A stretch of 11,814 nt of DNA, from positions 1 through 11,814 of the forward strand of contig CAJWLW010000129.1 of assembly GCA_913042885.1 (NCBI GenBank). Reading direction: 5' to 3'. A program made the position numbers and the translations under genes. This document shows, piece by piece, positions 1 to 7,504 of the stretch (position 1 is its first letter; every line of letters begins with the position of its first letter). This DNA is from an uncultured Lentisphaeria bacterium. Lineage in GTDB: Bacteria > Verrucomicrobiota > Lentisphaeria > JABSQK01 > CAJWLW01. The notes under the pieces are model-generated. The model worked only from the letters and a program-made list of their open reading frames with translations, did no database searches and was not told the DNA's origin.

Positions 1-1
1 G

Positions 2-445
2 CTGACCACACTGTACGACCAGTGGCGCGGAGAAGAGACGCCGTCCGCACCGCTGCCTGGCGTGCCGTTGGCGACGCCTGAGAACCTCGAGAACCTGGAG
101 TCGTTCCTGACCCGCCCGCTGCCGCCGCAGCGACTCGCGTGGCAGGTCCTGTCGCCAACCACCGCCGACGGGCGTTTCCCCATTCGCGTCACCACCGGCG
201 AACAGGAACTGCTGCTGGGGATCGTCCTCGGGGAGCGCAGCCCGCCGGGGCGGGTGCGGGCTGAAAGTCAAACCGGCCCGCTGCGGGCGCTGCACCTCGA
301 GTATCCCGCACCCAGCCGGCCGCCGGTGTTCTGGCGACCGTTGCAAGCGTTCGGTATCGACTGGGACTGTGGCTGGCTCGGGGTTTATCTGCTCGCCTAT
401 CTGCCGGTGATGTTGGCGCTCCGGTGGGCATTGAAACTGCCGTAA
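2..445 (+). CDS. C-terminal part of a membrane-anchored protein of unknown function
   Basis: The reading frame is open from the first bases of the window, so the gene starts upstream; the GTG at 62 lies inside the open frame and is unlikely to be the true start. The visible part is about 147 residues. It begins with a Pro/Glu-rich stretch, continues as a probable soluble beta-rich segment, and ends in one hydrophobic helix (WLGVYLLAYLPVMLALRW) followed by a short basic tail, LKLP. That arrangement suggests the last transmembrane segment of an inner-membrane protein with an extramembrane domain before it. I do not recognise a family. It converges on the FG-GAP gene, with a 98 bp gap in which I see no clear terminator. 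The coding call rests on the long open frame, codon use like its neighbours and the credible C-terminal helix. Confidence 0.7.
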   Translation: MTTLYDQWRGEETPSAPLPGVPLATPENLENLESFLTRPLPPQRLAWQVLSPTTADGRFPIRVTTGEQELLLGIVLGERSPPGRVRAESQTGPLRALHLEYPAPSRPPVFWRPLQAFGIDWDCGWLGVYLLAYLPVMLALRWALKLP

Positions 446-543
446 GGCGATGGGGTACCCGCTTGCAGTCACGTCGTAAGGCGGTGCCCGGGTGATCGCG
501 GCTGCACCAACGAAACGCAGTTCACAGAGCTTCCACACCCAGG

Positions 544-3030
544 CTAATGACCGACGATGACGTGCGGATGGGACCGGGCCGAGTCAATGACAAGGGCATG
601 TGTGGCGAGGGTGCCGTCCGTCGACAGGACCGACACCGTGTAGCTGCCCGGCCGGACGGCGAACATGCCCCCGGGCGGTGCGTGCGAGCTGAAATTCTGT
701 GCCAGCCCGGACTGTCGCATTCCGAGGATCCCACCGTCCGGGCCGTACAACCGAATAATCGTGCCGGGCACTGTCGTGCGCGGCAGACGAATGCTGATCA
801 TCGAATGGGGGTCCTGATTTTTCGGTGCGCCGTTGATCAGTACAGCGGCGTGGGTGCGTTCGCCCATGATCAGCAGGTCCATGTCCCCGTCGTGATCCCA
901 GTCGGCCGGTGCCAGGCCGGTAACGTCGCCGGCGGCAGCATACCGGGCGAGACCCGAAGCGGCGCTGGCGTCGGCGAACGTGTTGTGGCCCAGGTTCAGG
1001 TACAGTCTGGCGGGCGCATCGTGAAAGCCGATGACGAGGTCGAGCATGCCGTCGCCGTTGAAGTCTGCCGCCGCTGCCGAGCGGGCGTTGCCGGGCAGCG
1101 CCGTCAGCTCGCCGGCGGCGTCGAAAATATCGGTGTAGGTGAAGTCGTTGTTGTTTTGCAGCAGCCGTGAGCGCCGGCGCTGCGGCACGAAAATATCGAG
1201 GTCACCGTCGTTGTCGAAATCCCCAAAAGCGGTGCCGAGCTTGTGACTGTTGCTGACCTCGTATTGCACGCCGGCATCCAGTGCCGGCTCAAAGAGCCGG
1301 CCGCCGGCGTTGCGCGCCAGCACGCCGTTGCCGTAGTTGTATAGGAAGTCCGGAAAACCATCGGCGTCGAAATCCGCGATCGAGAGGAAGTCACCATTGC
1401 CGACGCCGATGCCGCTTTTGCCGAGGCCCCACTCGCTGCTGGCGTCGGTGAACCAGGTGGTCGGCCCGCCCTGGTTGAGGAACAGCACGATGCCGGACTC
1501 ACCGTTTGAGATCAGGATATCCGGGCGGCCGTCGCCATTGGCGTCGATCCAGCCGGCGCCCTCGGTATTGCGCCGGGCGAGGGTCGGCAGCAGCGCCGAA
1601 TCGTCGCGAAAGGTGCCATCCGAATTGGTCCACAGTGCCGGCGTCGACACAAAGAGGTCGAGGTCGCCGTCGCCGTCGTAGTCGGCCCAACCGGCACAGC
1701 GGCTGCCGCCGCGCAGTCCGACCTCGCCGGTGACATCGACGAATTCGCCGGCGTCATTGCGGTAGAGCCGGTTCATCTGGCTGGAGCAGACGAAGGCGTC
1801 GAGGTCATCGTCGTTGTCGAAATCGGCCCAGGCGACGCCACGGGCTTGGCCGCCGGCATGCGGCAGCGGCAGCGCGCGCACGAAGATCTTCCCGTCATCC
1901 GGAACGAGCCGGTCGATGATGAGCCGCCCCTCGGGCGGCGTGTCATACACCAGCAGCATCAATTTCGTGACGTGCTCGCGGTCAAGGATCGGCGAGGCGA
2001 ACTCGGAGTCGGTCGCGGTCTTGAAAGTGGCCGTCTCGAGATCGACGGTGCAGTCGTAGCGCCAGACGCCGGGCGGCAGCGTTACCGGCGGCGATTCGAA
2101 ATACTGCCAGTCCGGCGGCGTGTTGAAGCCGATGGCGACGGCCACGGGCTTGTCGGATTGATTGCAGGCCTCGAATACCAGGCGTTGCGCGGCCGACAAG
2201 TCCACGTCGAACTGGCAGGTGACGGCCACCTTCTGCCGGGTGCCGCCCGGTCGATAATCGATCTGCATCACCCGTCCGCGTGCCGCAGTGTCGGGCGTTT
2301 CGAGGGTTGCGGGGTCAGCCCAGTTGGCGACGCGCCAGTCGGTATGGCTTTCAAACCCGTCCACCTTCTGCGTCGAGGGCTCGCCAGTGGCCGACCGGAT
2401 CACCAGCGGCACTGTCGTTATCGGCATCTTCCGCTTGTTGTCGTCGAAAAAGTCGGCGCGTGCCAGCGGCCGTTTATCGGGGTTCGGCGGCGGCGGCTGG
2501 CGTTTGCCGGCGAGGACATCGCGAAGGATCGTTTCCAGCTCCGGTGTCGTGCCCTCGAAGGTACGGTTCAGCCATATCTCGATATGGGTGAAATTCCACC
2601 ACACCTCGTCCGGCTTCGAGGTCAGTTTCCCGAACAGTTGAAACCAGAACCCGTTGGTATGCGCCACACAGCCGAGCTTGCCGCCGCCCTGGTCGGCGTA
2701 AAAGAACACGACCGGATCGCCAATCTTCAGGTTCGTCACCATTGCTTCCGGATACCATTCCTGGCCGACGCTGAAGTTCATGTTGATGCGGGTGAACTTC
2801 GAGGTCCCCTTGATCGTCCCGGTGATTTGCGCAACCGCGGTGCGCTTCCGTGGATCAGCATCGACGCTGATGATTTCGGCGGTGGCGATCACCTCCGACA
2901 GGGCCATTATCTCCTCGAGCGTGAACAGGCGCCGGATCACCCCGTAAGCGGGTTGCAGACCGGCGAGCGCGAGGGCGACGATCGCGGCAAAACAGAGCGC
3001 GGCGGGGCGTTGTCTTTGGGGCAGTGCCAT
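544..3030 (-). CDS. Exported FG-GAP/VCBS seven-repeat beta-propeller protein with N-terminal accessory domains
   Basis: This is an 828-residue protein. Residues 1-30 form a signal peptide (basic start, hydrophobic core AALCFAAIVALALAG, then QPAYG). The start at 3030 is preferred over an in-frame ATG at 3108 because the extra 26 residues would precede the signal peptide and are partly encoded by a homopolymer. Residues about 31-180 are a domain I do not recognise. Residues about 230-380 look like a galactose-binding-type beta sandwich ending in GRLIIDRLVPD. Seven calcium-loop repeats of the FG-GAP/VCBS type follow at about 401, 448, 494, 551, 602, 654 and 708 (for example WADYDGDGDLDLF), enough for one complete seven-bladed integrin-alpha-like propeller. 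The first loop has Asp where Gly is usual (DNDDDLD). The C-terminal 85 residues resemble a diverged ASPIC/UnbV beta domain. Such proteins are secreted and bind ligands or surfaces; the ligand here is unknown. It lies 118 bp downstream of the YdjY-acylphosphatase gene on the same strand and may share its transcript. Confidence 0.9.
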   Translation of the reverse strand: MALPQRQRPAALCFAAIVALALAGLQPAYGVIRRLFTLEEIMALSEVIATAEIISVDADPRKRTAVAQITGTIKGTSKFTRINMNFSVGQEWYPEAMVTNLKIGDPVVFFYADQGGGKLGCVAHTNGFWFQLFGKLTSKPDEVWWNFTHIEIWLNRTFEGTTPELETILRDVLAGKRQPPPPNPDKRPLARADFFDDNKRKMPITTVPLVIRSATGEPSTQKVDGFESHTDWRVANWADPATLETPDTAARGRVMQIDYRPGGTRQKVAVTCQFDVDLSAAQRLVFEACNQSDKPVAVAIGFNTPPDWQYFESPPVTLPPGVWRYDCTVDLETATFKTATDSEFASPILDREHVTKLMLLVYDTPPEGRLIIDRLVPDDGKIFVRALPLPHAGGQARGVAWADFDNDDDLDAFVCSSQMNRLYRNDAGEFVDVTGEVGLRGGSRCAGWADYDGDGDLDLFVSTPALWTNSDGTFRDDSALLPTLARRNTEGAGWIDANGDGRPDILISNGESGIVLFLNQGGPTTWFTDASSEWGLGKSGIGVGNGDFLSIADFDADGFPDFLYNYGNGVLARNAGGRLFEPALDAGVQYEVSNSHKLGTAFGDFDNDGDLDIFVPQRRRSRLLQNNNDFTYTDIFDAAGELTALPGNARSAAAADFNGDGMLDLVIGFHDAPARLYLNLGHNTFADASAASGLARYAAAGDVTGLAPADWDHDGDMDLLIMGERTHAAVLINGAPKNQDPHSMISIRLPRTTVPGTIIRLYGPDGGILGMRQSGLAQNFSSHAPPGGMFAVRPGSYTVSVLSTDGTLATHALVIDSARSHPHVIVGH
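1809..1834. repeat. 26 bp identical segment shared by the two FG-GAP genes (copy 1 of 2)
   Basis: These 26 bases are identical to 8415-8440, in the same orientation 6.6 kb away. Both copies encode AWADFDND in calcium loops of the two FG-GAP genes. The match reflects shared codon choice in a conserved motif and could also serve as a site for recombination between the genes. Confidence 0.7.
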
Positions 3031-3051
3031 ACAGGTACCTGTTTTTTTTTT
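3031..3051 (-). promoter_or_regulatory. Palindrome and poly-A tract at the ribosome binding site of the FG-GAP gene
   Basis: Immediately upstream of the ATG at 3030, read on the minus strand, are a run of ten A (3042-3051) and then a perfect 12-base palindrome, ACAGGTACCTGT (3031-3042, sharing one base with the run). The only Shine-Dalgarno-like bases (AGGT, about 6 bases from the ATG) lie inside the palindrome. Both elements are directly visible. An effect on translation, or length variation of the A10 run, is only a possibility. Confidence 0.45.
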
Positions 3052-3148
3052 GGAATATAGCGTCGTGCGGGGCGAATTTTTCGATAGGCTCAGACGAACC
3101 GCGGCCATCGAGAGACAAAAGTGGACCCAGGCTGGGAAGTGACAGACA

Positions 3149-4117
3149 CTAATCCGGCGCGGCGGTGGCGCGGATTTCGAACGGACCGGGCAACTCCCCG
3201 GCCGGTATTTTGCCTTCGCGAATATCCTCTACAACGGCCCCGCGCGGACCGTTGCGCAGGGTTGTTCGGAATTGCTCGAGCGCCAGGTCGCGGCCTGCTG
3301 CCACGACCTCGACACTGCCGTCGGTGAGGTTGCGCACCCACCCGCGCAGGCCGGCCGCGCGCGCCTGCCGCTGGGTAAAGGCGCGAAACCCCACCCCCTG
3401 TACCCGACCTGTAATGATCGCCTGCAGGCGTGACTCGTCCACCGCCCGCTTTGCCGGCGGCGGGATCACGGCCTCGATTATCAACCCGACCGGCGTCCCG
3501 GCAGGCGGCAGCCGCGCGAGGTCGGGCTTGTAGCGCAACGGTTCGCCACCTTGTCGCAGCGGATTCTGAATCAGGACGCTGGGATCCCGGTGATGGAGCG
3601 CGATGAGATTGTTCGTCAGCGAAGCCTGCAGGACCTCCCGGCCTGTTGCTGGATCCAGCGTCACGCGGGAGCCGGTAAACACCCATTCAACCGGCGGCAT
3701 TGGCGCGCCGGTTTCGCGGTCCAGGATCAGTGATTCCACCGGCACCCGTTTCGCGGTCTCGTCTTCGCGCCAGGCGACTGAAATCCGCAGTCGTTCGCCG
3801 GTGGGCGGGCGGTACATGCCCTGGTCCGTGCCGGCGGGGGCACCGGTTTGCCACCCGGACTCGATGAGAGACTGGTACAGGGCTGCTGGTTTCGCCGGGC
3901 AGATAAACAGCGCTTCATAGGTCTTGCCATCGGGACCGCAGGCGAGGTATTCAATTGCCCCGCGCAGCTCCGGGTAGATCCCCTGGCGGGCGACGGTGGC
4001 CGTGAGTCGAATCTGACCGAGCTGGCGGTCGATGACAATGGCGGGCGGTTGGTCAGCGCTGCCCAGGTGCGGGCCGGACAGAAGCAAGACAACGGCTACA
4101 GTCAATGTGCATTTCAT
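3149..4117 (-). CDS. Exported YdjY-domain / acylphosphatase-domain fusion protein
   Basis: This is a 322-residue protein with a signal peptide (MKCTLTVAVVLLLSGPHLGSA, cleavage likely near residue 21). Residues about 25-215 match the YdjY-type domain as I know it: IVIDRQLGQIRL, then IEYLACGPDGKTYEALF at about 55-71, a pattern typical of exported PVC-phylum proteins of unknown biochemistry. Residues about 231-317 are a full-length acylphosphatase domain, with GRVQGVGFR at 237-245 and GWVRN at 259-263. R245 and N263 correspond to the catalytic Arg and Asn of the family, so hydrolysis of acyl phosphates is plausible. Acylphosphatases are normally free cytosolic proteins of about 90 residues; here the domain would sit outside the cytoplasm, where acyl-phosphate substrates are not expected. 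A periplasmic carboxyl-phosphate substrate or a purely structural role are alternatives. No Shine-Dalgarno sequence is visible before the ATG. The gene is divergent from the Asp-box lipoprotein gene and upstream of the FG-GAP gene. Confidence 0.88.
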   Translation of the reverse strand: MKCTLTVAVVLLLSGPHLGSADQPPAIVIDRQLGQIRLTATVARQGIYPELRGAIEYLACGPDGKTYEALFICPAKPAALYQSLIESGWQTGAPAGTDQGMYRPPTGERLRISVAWREDETAKRVPVESLILDRETGAPMPPVEWVFTGSRVTLDPATGREVLQASLTNNLIALHHRDPSVLIQNPLRQGGEPLRYKPDLARLPPAGTPVGLIIEAVIPPPAKRAVDESRLQAIITGRVQGVGFRAFTQRQARAAGLRGWVRNLTDGSVEVVAAGRDLALEQFRTTLRNGPRGAVVEDIREGKIPAGELPGPFEIRATAAPD

Positions 4118-4169
4118 GGTCGGGAGGGCAGACTGATTTGGGGCAGTTCAATTTCGGGATGCAAGAAAT

Positions 4170-4211
4170 AAAGCGTTGAAACAACGGTTTTACGAACGTC
4201 GCGCACGTTTG
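4170..4211. promoter_or_regulatory. Two inverted repeats between divergent genes (possible operator sites)
   Basis: The 179 bp between the YdjY-acylphosphatase and Asp-box lipoprotein genes holds two short dyads. The first, 4170-4190, is AAA-g-CGTTG-AAA-CAACG-g-TTT: perfect five-base arms, one mismatch, then three more pairs. The second, 4193-4211, is CGAACGT-CGCGC-ACGTTTG, with six of seven pairs. Two adjacent dyads in a divergent promoter region suggest a regulator binding site. No convincing -35/-10 pair could be assigned to either gene here, so this remains a guess. Confidence 0.35.
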
Positions 4212-4296
4212 CGTATCAGGCAGACGCTTGTAACAGTGCGTTGGTCGTATACCCTTTCTTCCTTCTCTGAAACATCGAAGCTGAAAAGGTATCTGG

Positions 4297-6096
4297 ATGC
4301 GACATTATAAACTTTGGGCAACGGGTATCATGTTGTGCATTGCGGCCTGTTTGTCGGCTTGCGCGAACACGACCGCCCCAGCCGCCCCGCAAGCATCGGA
4401 CGCAGCAGCCCCGGTGGAAGAAATCGAGATACTCAAAATCACTGTCGGCACGGCAACCCAGCTCACTACCAACAGCTATCAGAATACGTCCGCGCTGTCG
4501 GTGTCGCGAACGGGCGCTGTTGCCGCCCATTATCCAAAGCCGCCGAGAGAGGTCAAGAAGTACCGCATCTCGAATGACGCCGGCAAGACCTGGGGCGCCG
4601 AGCTCGATGCGCCGACGAACTGGAGCGGCGCCATGAGCGTCGGGCTGCGCGATGGCGGCGTGCTCAAGCTGAGCACGGAAACAATTCCCGTCGACGGCGA
4701 GCCCGGCTGGTTCGATATGGATGTGTTCAAGGGCACGGACGATTTTTCGAGCTGGGAGGTGTGGACGTCCCAGATACATGTCCCGGATCACGCGCCCGGC
4801 TTCGATGTCACGTATCCGTCGACGGCGAAAGGACCGATCATCGAGCTGCCGGGTGGTGAGCTGCTGATGCCGATGTACGGCCAGTTCAAGGGAGACACCC
4901 AACATCGTTCGTACCTGGTCCGATCGACTGACCAGGGCCACACGTGGTTGTACTATGCAACGATCGACTACACACCCGACGATCCCAACCCGGAACTCCC
5001 GGGACACTACGTCGGTGCCTGCGAATCCAGCGTCGTCCTCTTGCCGAACGGGCAGTTGCTTGCCATGATGCGAAAGCAGTTGGCCCATTTTCCCGGCGAG
5101 TACAAACCTCTGTACCAATGCCGCTCGGATGACCTGGGCAAGACCTGGACGACACCGACACCGACCAATCCTCACTTGATGTGTATCTCGCCGACCCTGC
5201 AGGTGCTCGACAACGGTGTCGTCGCCTGCCAGTACGGCCGGCCGGGGTGCCACGTCGCCTTCAGCCTCGACAACGGCCATACGTGGCAGGACAACGTTAC
5301 CCTCACGGACCTGCCGGAACGGCCGAGCCTTGTTGACCAAGCAACGATGGCGGGGCCGGGGATCACCGGTCAGTTCGACATGGTCAAGGCCGGTCCGAAC
5401 CAGCTCATCGTGATCGGCAGCGACGAGGAAGGCACGAAGGTCTGGCCGATCACAGTCGATCGGATCAAGGTGTCGCCGAGAAGCGTTGCCGTGCAGGGAC
5501 GGGTCGTGGACCAGAAGGACGAACCGATTGCCAACGCGAACATTGAACTGGGCCCCAACCGTTACGCGCTCGACTGCTGGCATGAAGACCCGACCGTCAA
5601 AGATGCCTGGGATCGACGACCGAGAACGGTCGGTTCACCAGTCATGGGATATCGGGCAATCAGTGAAGGAAATCCGATTGCGCAGACGGACGGGCAGGGG
5701 CAGTACCGCTTCGAATCCGTCAAGTGCGGTGAATACGTCATGACGGTCGAGGCCGACGGTTTCGCGCCGCAGTTTCGGCATATCAAAGTTGATTCGACCG
5801 AACCGCAGGACTTTCGTCTGCCGGCCGGTCGCAAGGTTTCCAGTCGTGTTTTAGACAACCAGGGCGAACCGGTCGCGGGCGCTTGCGTCGTGCTGAATAA
5901 CTGGCATACACACACGGATGCCGATGGCTACTTCCACTGGTCCGTCGAGGCACCCCTGCCTGAACAGGTGACGACCCGGGTCGACAAGCGGTACAGTGCC
6001 GAGATTCCAGGTTCAACAGCCATGAAATACGGCACCGAGAAGAGCACGGTGCCGCTGTCACAGATCGAGCAGCAGCCGTTCGTCCTGCATGAGTGA
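4297..6096 (+). CDS. Asp-box (BNR/sialidase-like) lipoprotein with two carboxypeptidase-regulatory-like domains
   Basis: This is a 599-residue lipoprotein with a type II signal (lipobox LSAC, Cys22). An AAAAGG Shine-Dalgarno sequence lies 7 bases before the ATG. Residues about 45-390 are a sialidase-fold propeller with four Asp boxes: SNDAGKTW (92), STDQGHTW (210), SDDLGKTW (277) and SLDNGHTW (323). Family landmarks include ESSVVLLPNGQLLAMMR (E243 to R259) and YGRPG (R315), which match the Glu and Arg positions common in exo-sialidase-like proteins. I see no clear N-terminal F/YRIP motif, so enzymatic sialidase activity is unproven. Residues about 398-508 and 512-562 are two carboxypeptidase-regulatory-like beta-sandwich domains (VQGRVVDQKDEPIANANI and VSSRVLDNQGEPVAGACV), common in exported PVC and Bacteroidetes proteins. 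It is probably membrane-anchored and acts on or binds glycans. Its 3' end is 26 bp from a convergent second Asp-box gene. Confidence 0.9.
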   Translation: MRHYKLWATGIMLCIAACLSACANTTAPAAPQASDAAAPVEEIEILKITVGTATQLTTNSYQNTSALSVSRTGAVAAHYPKPPREVKKYRISNDAGKTWGAELDAPTNWSGAMSVGLRDGGVLKLSTETIPVDGEPGWFDMDVFKGTDDFSSWEVWTSQIHVPDHAPGFDVTYPSTAKGPIIELPGGELLMPMYGQFKGDTQHRSYLVRSTDQGHTWLYYATIDYTPDDPNPELPGHYVGACESSVVLLPNGQLLAMMRKQLAHFPGEYKPLYQCRSDDLGKTWTTPTPTNPHLMCISPTLQVLDNGVVACQYGRPGCHVAFSLDNGHTWQDNVTLTDLPERPSLVDQATMAGPGITGQFDMVKAGPNQLIVIGSDEEGTKVWPITVDRIKVSPRSVAVQGRVVDQKDEPIANANIELGPNRYALDCWHEDPTVKDAWDRRPRTVGSPVMGYRAISEGNPIAQTDGQGQYRFESVKCGEYVMTVEADGFAPQFRHIKVDSTEPQDFRLPAGRKVSSRVLDNQGEPVAGACVVLNNWHTHTDADGYFHWSVEAPLPEQVTTRVDKRYSAEIPGSTAMKYGTEKSTVPLSQIEQQPFVLHE

Positions 6097-6122
6097 CTGA
6101 GGGCTGCGGGCGGGAAAATGCC

Positions 6123-7343
6123 TCACGAGCCGTGCATGCCATGCCCGATGCGTGGATCAAGAATGTTGCGGAGGTCGGAGTCGAAGGGTGCGTCACCAAT
6201 GGTCCGCTCGGTGTTGACCGGTTCAGGGTTCAGCCGCCATCGCACCAGTCCGATGTCCCTGGGGGTGAAATCGTTCTCTTTCTTCACGCCGGCCTGGCTG
6301 CGGTAGCCGGTCCCGAAGACGGTGAGGATCGACCCGTCCGGAAGCGGCACCGACGAGGTCCCGATGCAGTTCGCCCACCAGCCATGCGGCCCGCGTTTGC
6401 GGTTGCCCACCCAGGCGTGGAGAATGTAGCGGTGATCGAGGTCCCAGGTGCGGCCGTGGTCGTGGCTGACGACAGCTTCGACGCCGAACTGCGGGAACCC
6501 GTTGCCGTCCTCGACGTAGCCCTCGCGAACGACATAGGTCATGACAATGTCGTTATTGGGCAACCGGAGCGGGGACGGATGATGACGCCCCCAATCGTAG
6601 AGTTTCTCTACCGTTGACCAGGTGCGGCCATCGTCTTTGGAGACTGCGACCCCGAGTCCTTCGAAGTGGTCGATAGTCTCATCCAGGCGGTGTGGAATGT
6701 CGGTCCGGCAAAAGCCCAGCAAGTCGCCGTTTCCGGCCCGCATCAATGCGACCTCGCTGACCTCCTGCCACTGCGGCACCTTGATACTCTCGCTCCATGT
6801 CTTGCCGGCGTCGGTACTGAAGCGGATGTAGCCCTGCTGATGGGCGTGCTCGACCTCTGGCGGATGCAGCCAGGCGTAACCCGTCTCGGTGAGCCGGGTG
6901 ACGTTGCCGGTCTCGTCGCGCTCGACCAGCGGCGGGTCCCAGGTGTTCCAGTCTCTGCCGTCGCAAGTTGGGGTCACGGCAACGGAATCGCCCCAGGTAT
7001 TACCGTAGTCCCGGCTGAACCAGCGGCCGCTACTGCCGCAGACCGCCTGCCCGTCGCCGAGATAAGCCAGGCCCGTGCCCATGCTGCCGGCGGGGCGGCC
7101 GTCGTTGTCGACACTCACCGGGCGCGGCTCCGTCCACCTGTCGCCATGATCGTCGCTGGTCATGACAAAGGCGCGATGCGGATACTCGCAATTGACCAGC
7201 ATGAGCAGCCGATCTTTCTCCGGCATATAAACCATATAGGGGACGGTCACGCACCGGTTCCAACTCTCGGTGAGGATCCGGAACTGTGCCGGCAGCCGGA
7301 TGCGCTCGGCGCTGCCGTTGAGTTGGGTGACAGTGAAAGGCAT
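6123..7343 (-). CDS. Leaderless sialidase-family (Asp-box/BNR) protein
   Basis: This is a 406-residue protein with five Asp boxes: SDDHGDRW (63), SRDYGNTW (110), STDAGKTW (176), SKDDGRTW (235) and SHDHGRTW (293), consistent with a six-bladed sialidase-type propeller. E197 and R213 (SEVALMRAGNGDLLGFCR) align with the Glu/Arg motif of the neighbouring lipoprotein at the same 16-residue spacing; R30 before VTVP may be a degenerate RIP-like motif, and R273 may be a further active-site Arg. The start is well supported: AGGA lies 8 bases upstream and an in-frame TGA sits at 7368-7370, so no signal peptide has been missed. The protein is therefore predicted to be cytoplasmic, unlike nearly all its neighbours, or to be exported by a route I cannot see. 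The substrate is unknown; many PVC members of this fold are annotated as sialidases without a test. It is not a close copy of the neighbouring lipoprotein. Confidence 0.9.
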   Translation of the reverse strand: MPFTVTQLNGSAERIRLPAQFRILTESWNRCVTVPYMVYMPEKDRLLMLVNCEYPHRAFVMTSDDHGDRWTEPRPVSVDNDGRPAGSMGTGLAYLGDGQAVCGSSGRWFSRDYGNTWGDSVAVTPTCDGRDWNTWDPPLVERDETGNVTRLTETGYAWLHPPEVEHAHQQGYIRFSTDAGKTWSESIKVPQWQEVSEVALMRAGNGDLLGFCRTDIPHRLDETIDHFEGLGVAVSKDDGRTWSTVEKLYDWGRHHPSPLRLPNNDIVMTYVVREGYVEDGNGFPQFGVEAVVSHDHGRTWDLDHRYILHAWVGNRKRGPHGWWANCIGTSSVPLPDGSILTVFGTGYRSQAGVKKENDFTPRDIGLVRWRLNPEPVNTERTIGDAPFDSDLRNILDPRIGHGMHGS

Positions 7344-7504
7344 TGCTGGTTTCCTCAGCTTGGGATTTCATCGACGCGAAGTTTCGATGCGGTCACCAAC
7401 GTAGCCGTGTTTATTTGCAAGACTACCCGTTGATTTTCGGGTTCTGGTGCAGGGAGGGAGGTTTGCTCTACAGTATCAGTCCAGCCAACCAGGAGACCGT
7501 CGCA

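Noticed and set aside
1846..3060. A 404-codon open frame on the plus strand opposite the large FG-GAP gene
   Set aside because: It has no recognisable domain or ribosome binding site and mirrors a well-supported gene.
3031..3108. An upstream ATG for the 828-residue FG-GAP protein
   Set aside because: The 26 extra residues precede the signal peptide and run through the A10 tract (YSKKK), so they are most likely untranslated.
3090..3686. A minus-strand frame overlapping the acylphosphatase domain
   Set aside because: It is Arg/Ala/Gly-rich without domains; the overlapping frame carries intact catalytic motifs.
4228..4253. TTGTAA / TATACC as a promoter for the Asp-box lipoprotein gene
   Set aside because: The two hexamers are only 14 bases apart, too short for a standard sigma70 promoter.
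4216..5583. A 455-codon open frame on the minus strand opposite the Asp-box lipoprotein gene
   Set aside because: It is antisense to a protein with a lipobox and four Asp boxes; its translation is Arg/Val/His-rich without domains, as expected for the mirror frame of a GC-rich gene.
6666..7433. A 255-codon open frame on the plus strand opposite the leaderless Asp-box gene
   Set aside because: It shows composition typical of an antisense shadow, while the minus strand has five Asp boxes and a good Shine-Dalgarno sequence.
7343..7504. An N-terminal extension of the CBM9-like lipoprotein
   Set aside because: The extension would place 54 residues before a perfect lipoprotein signal, whose ATG has its own AGGAG.
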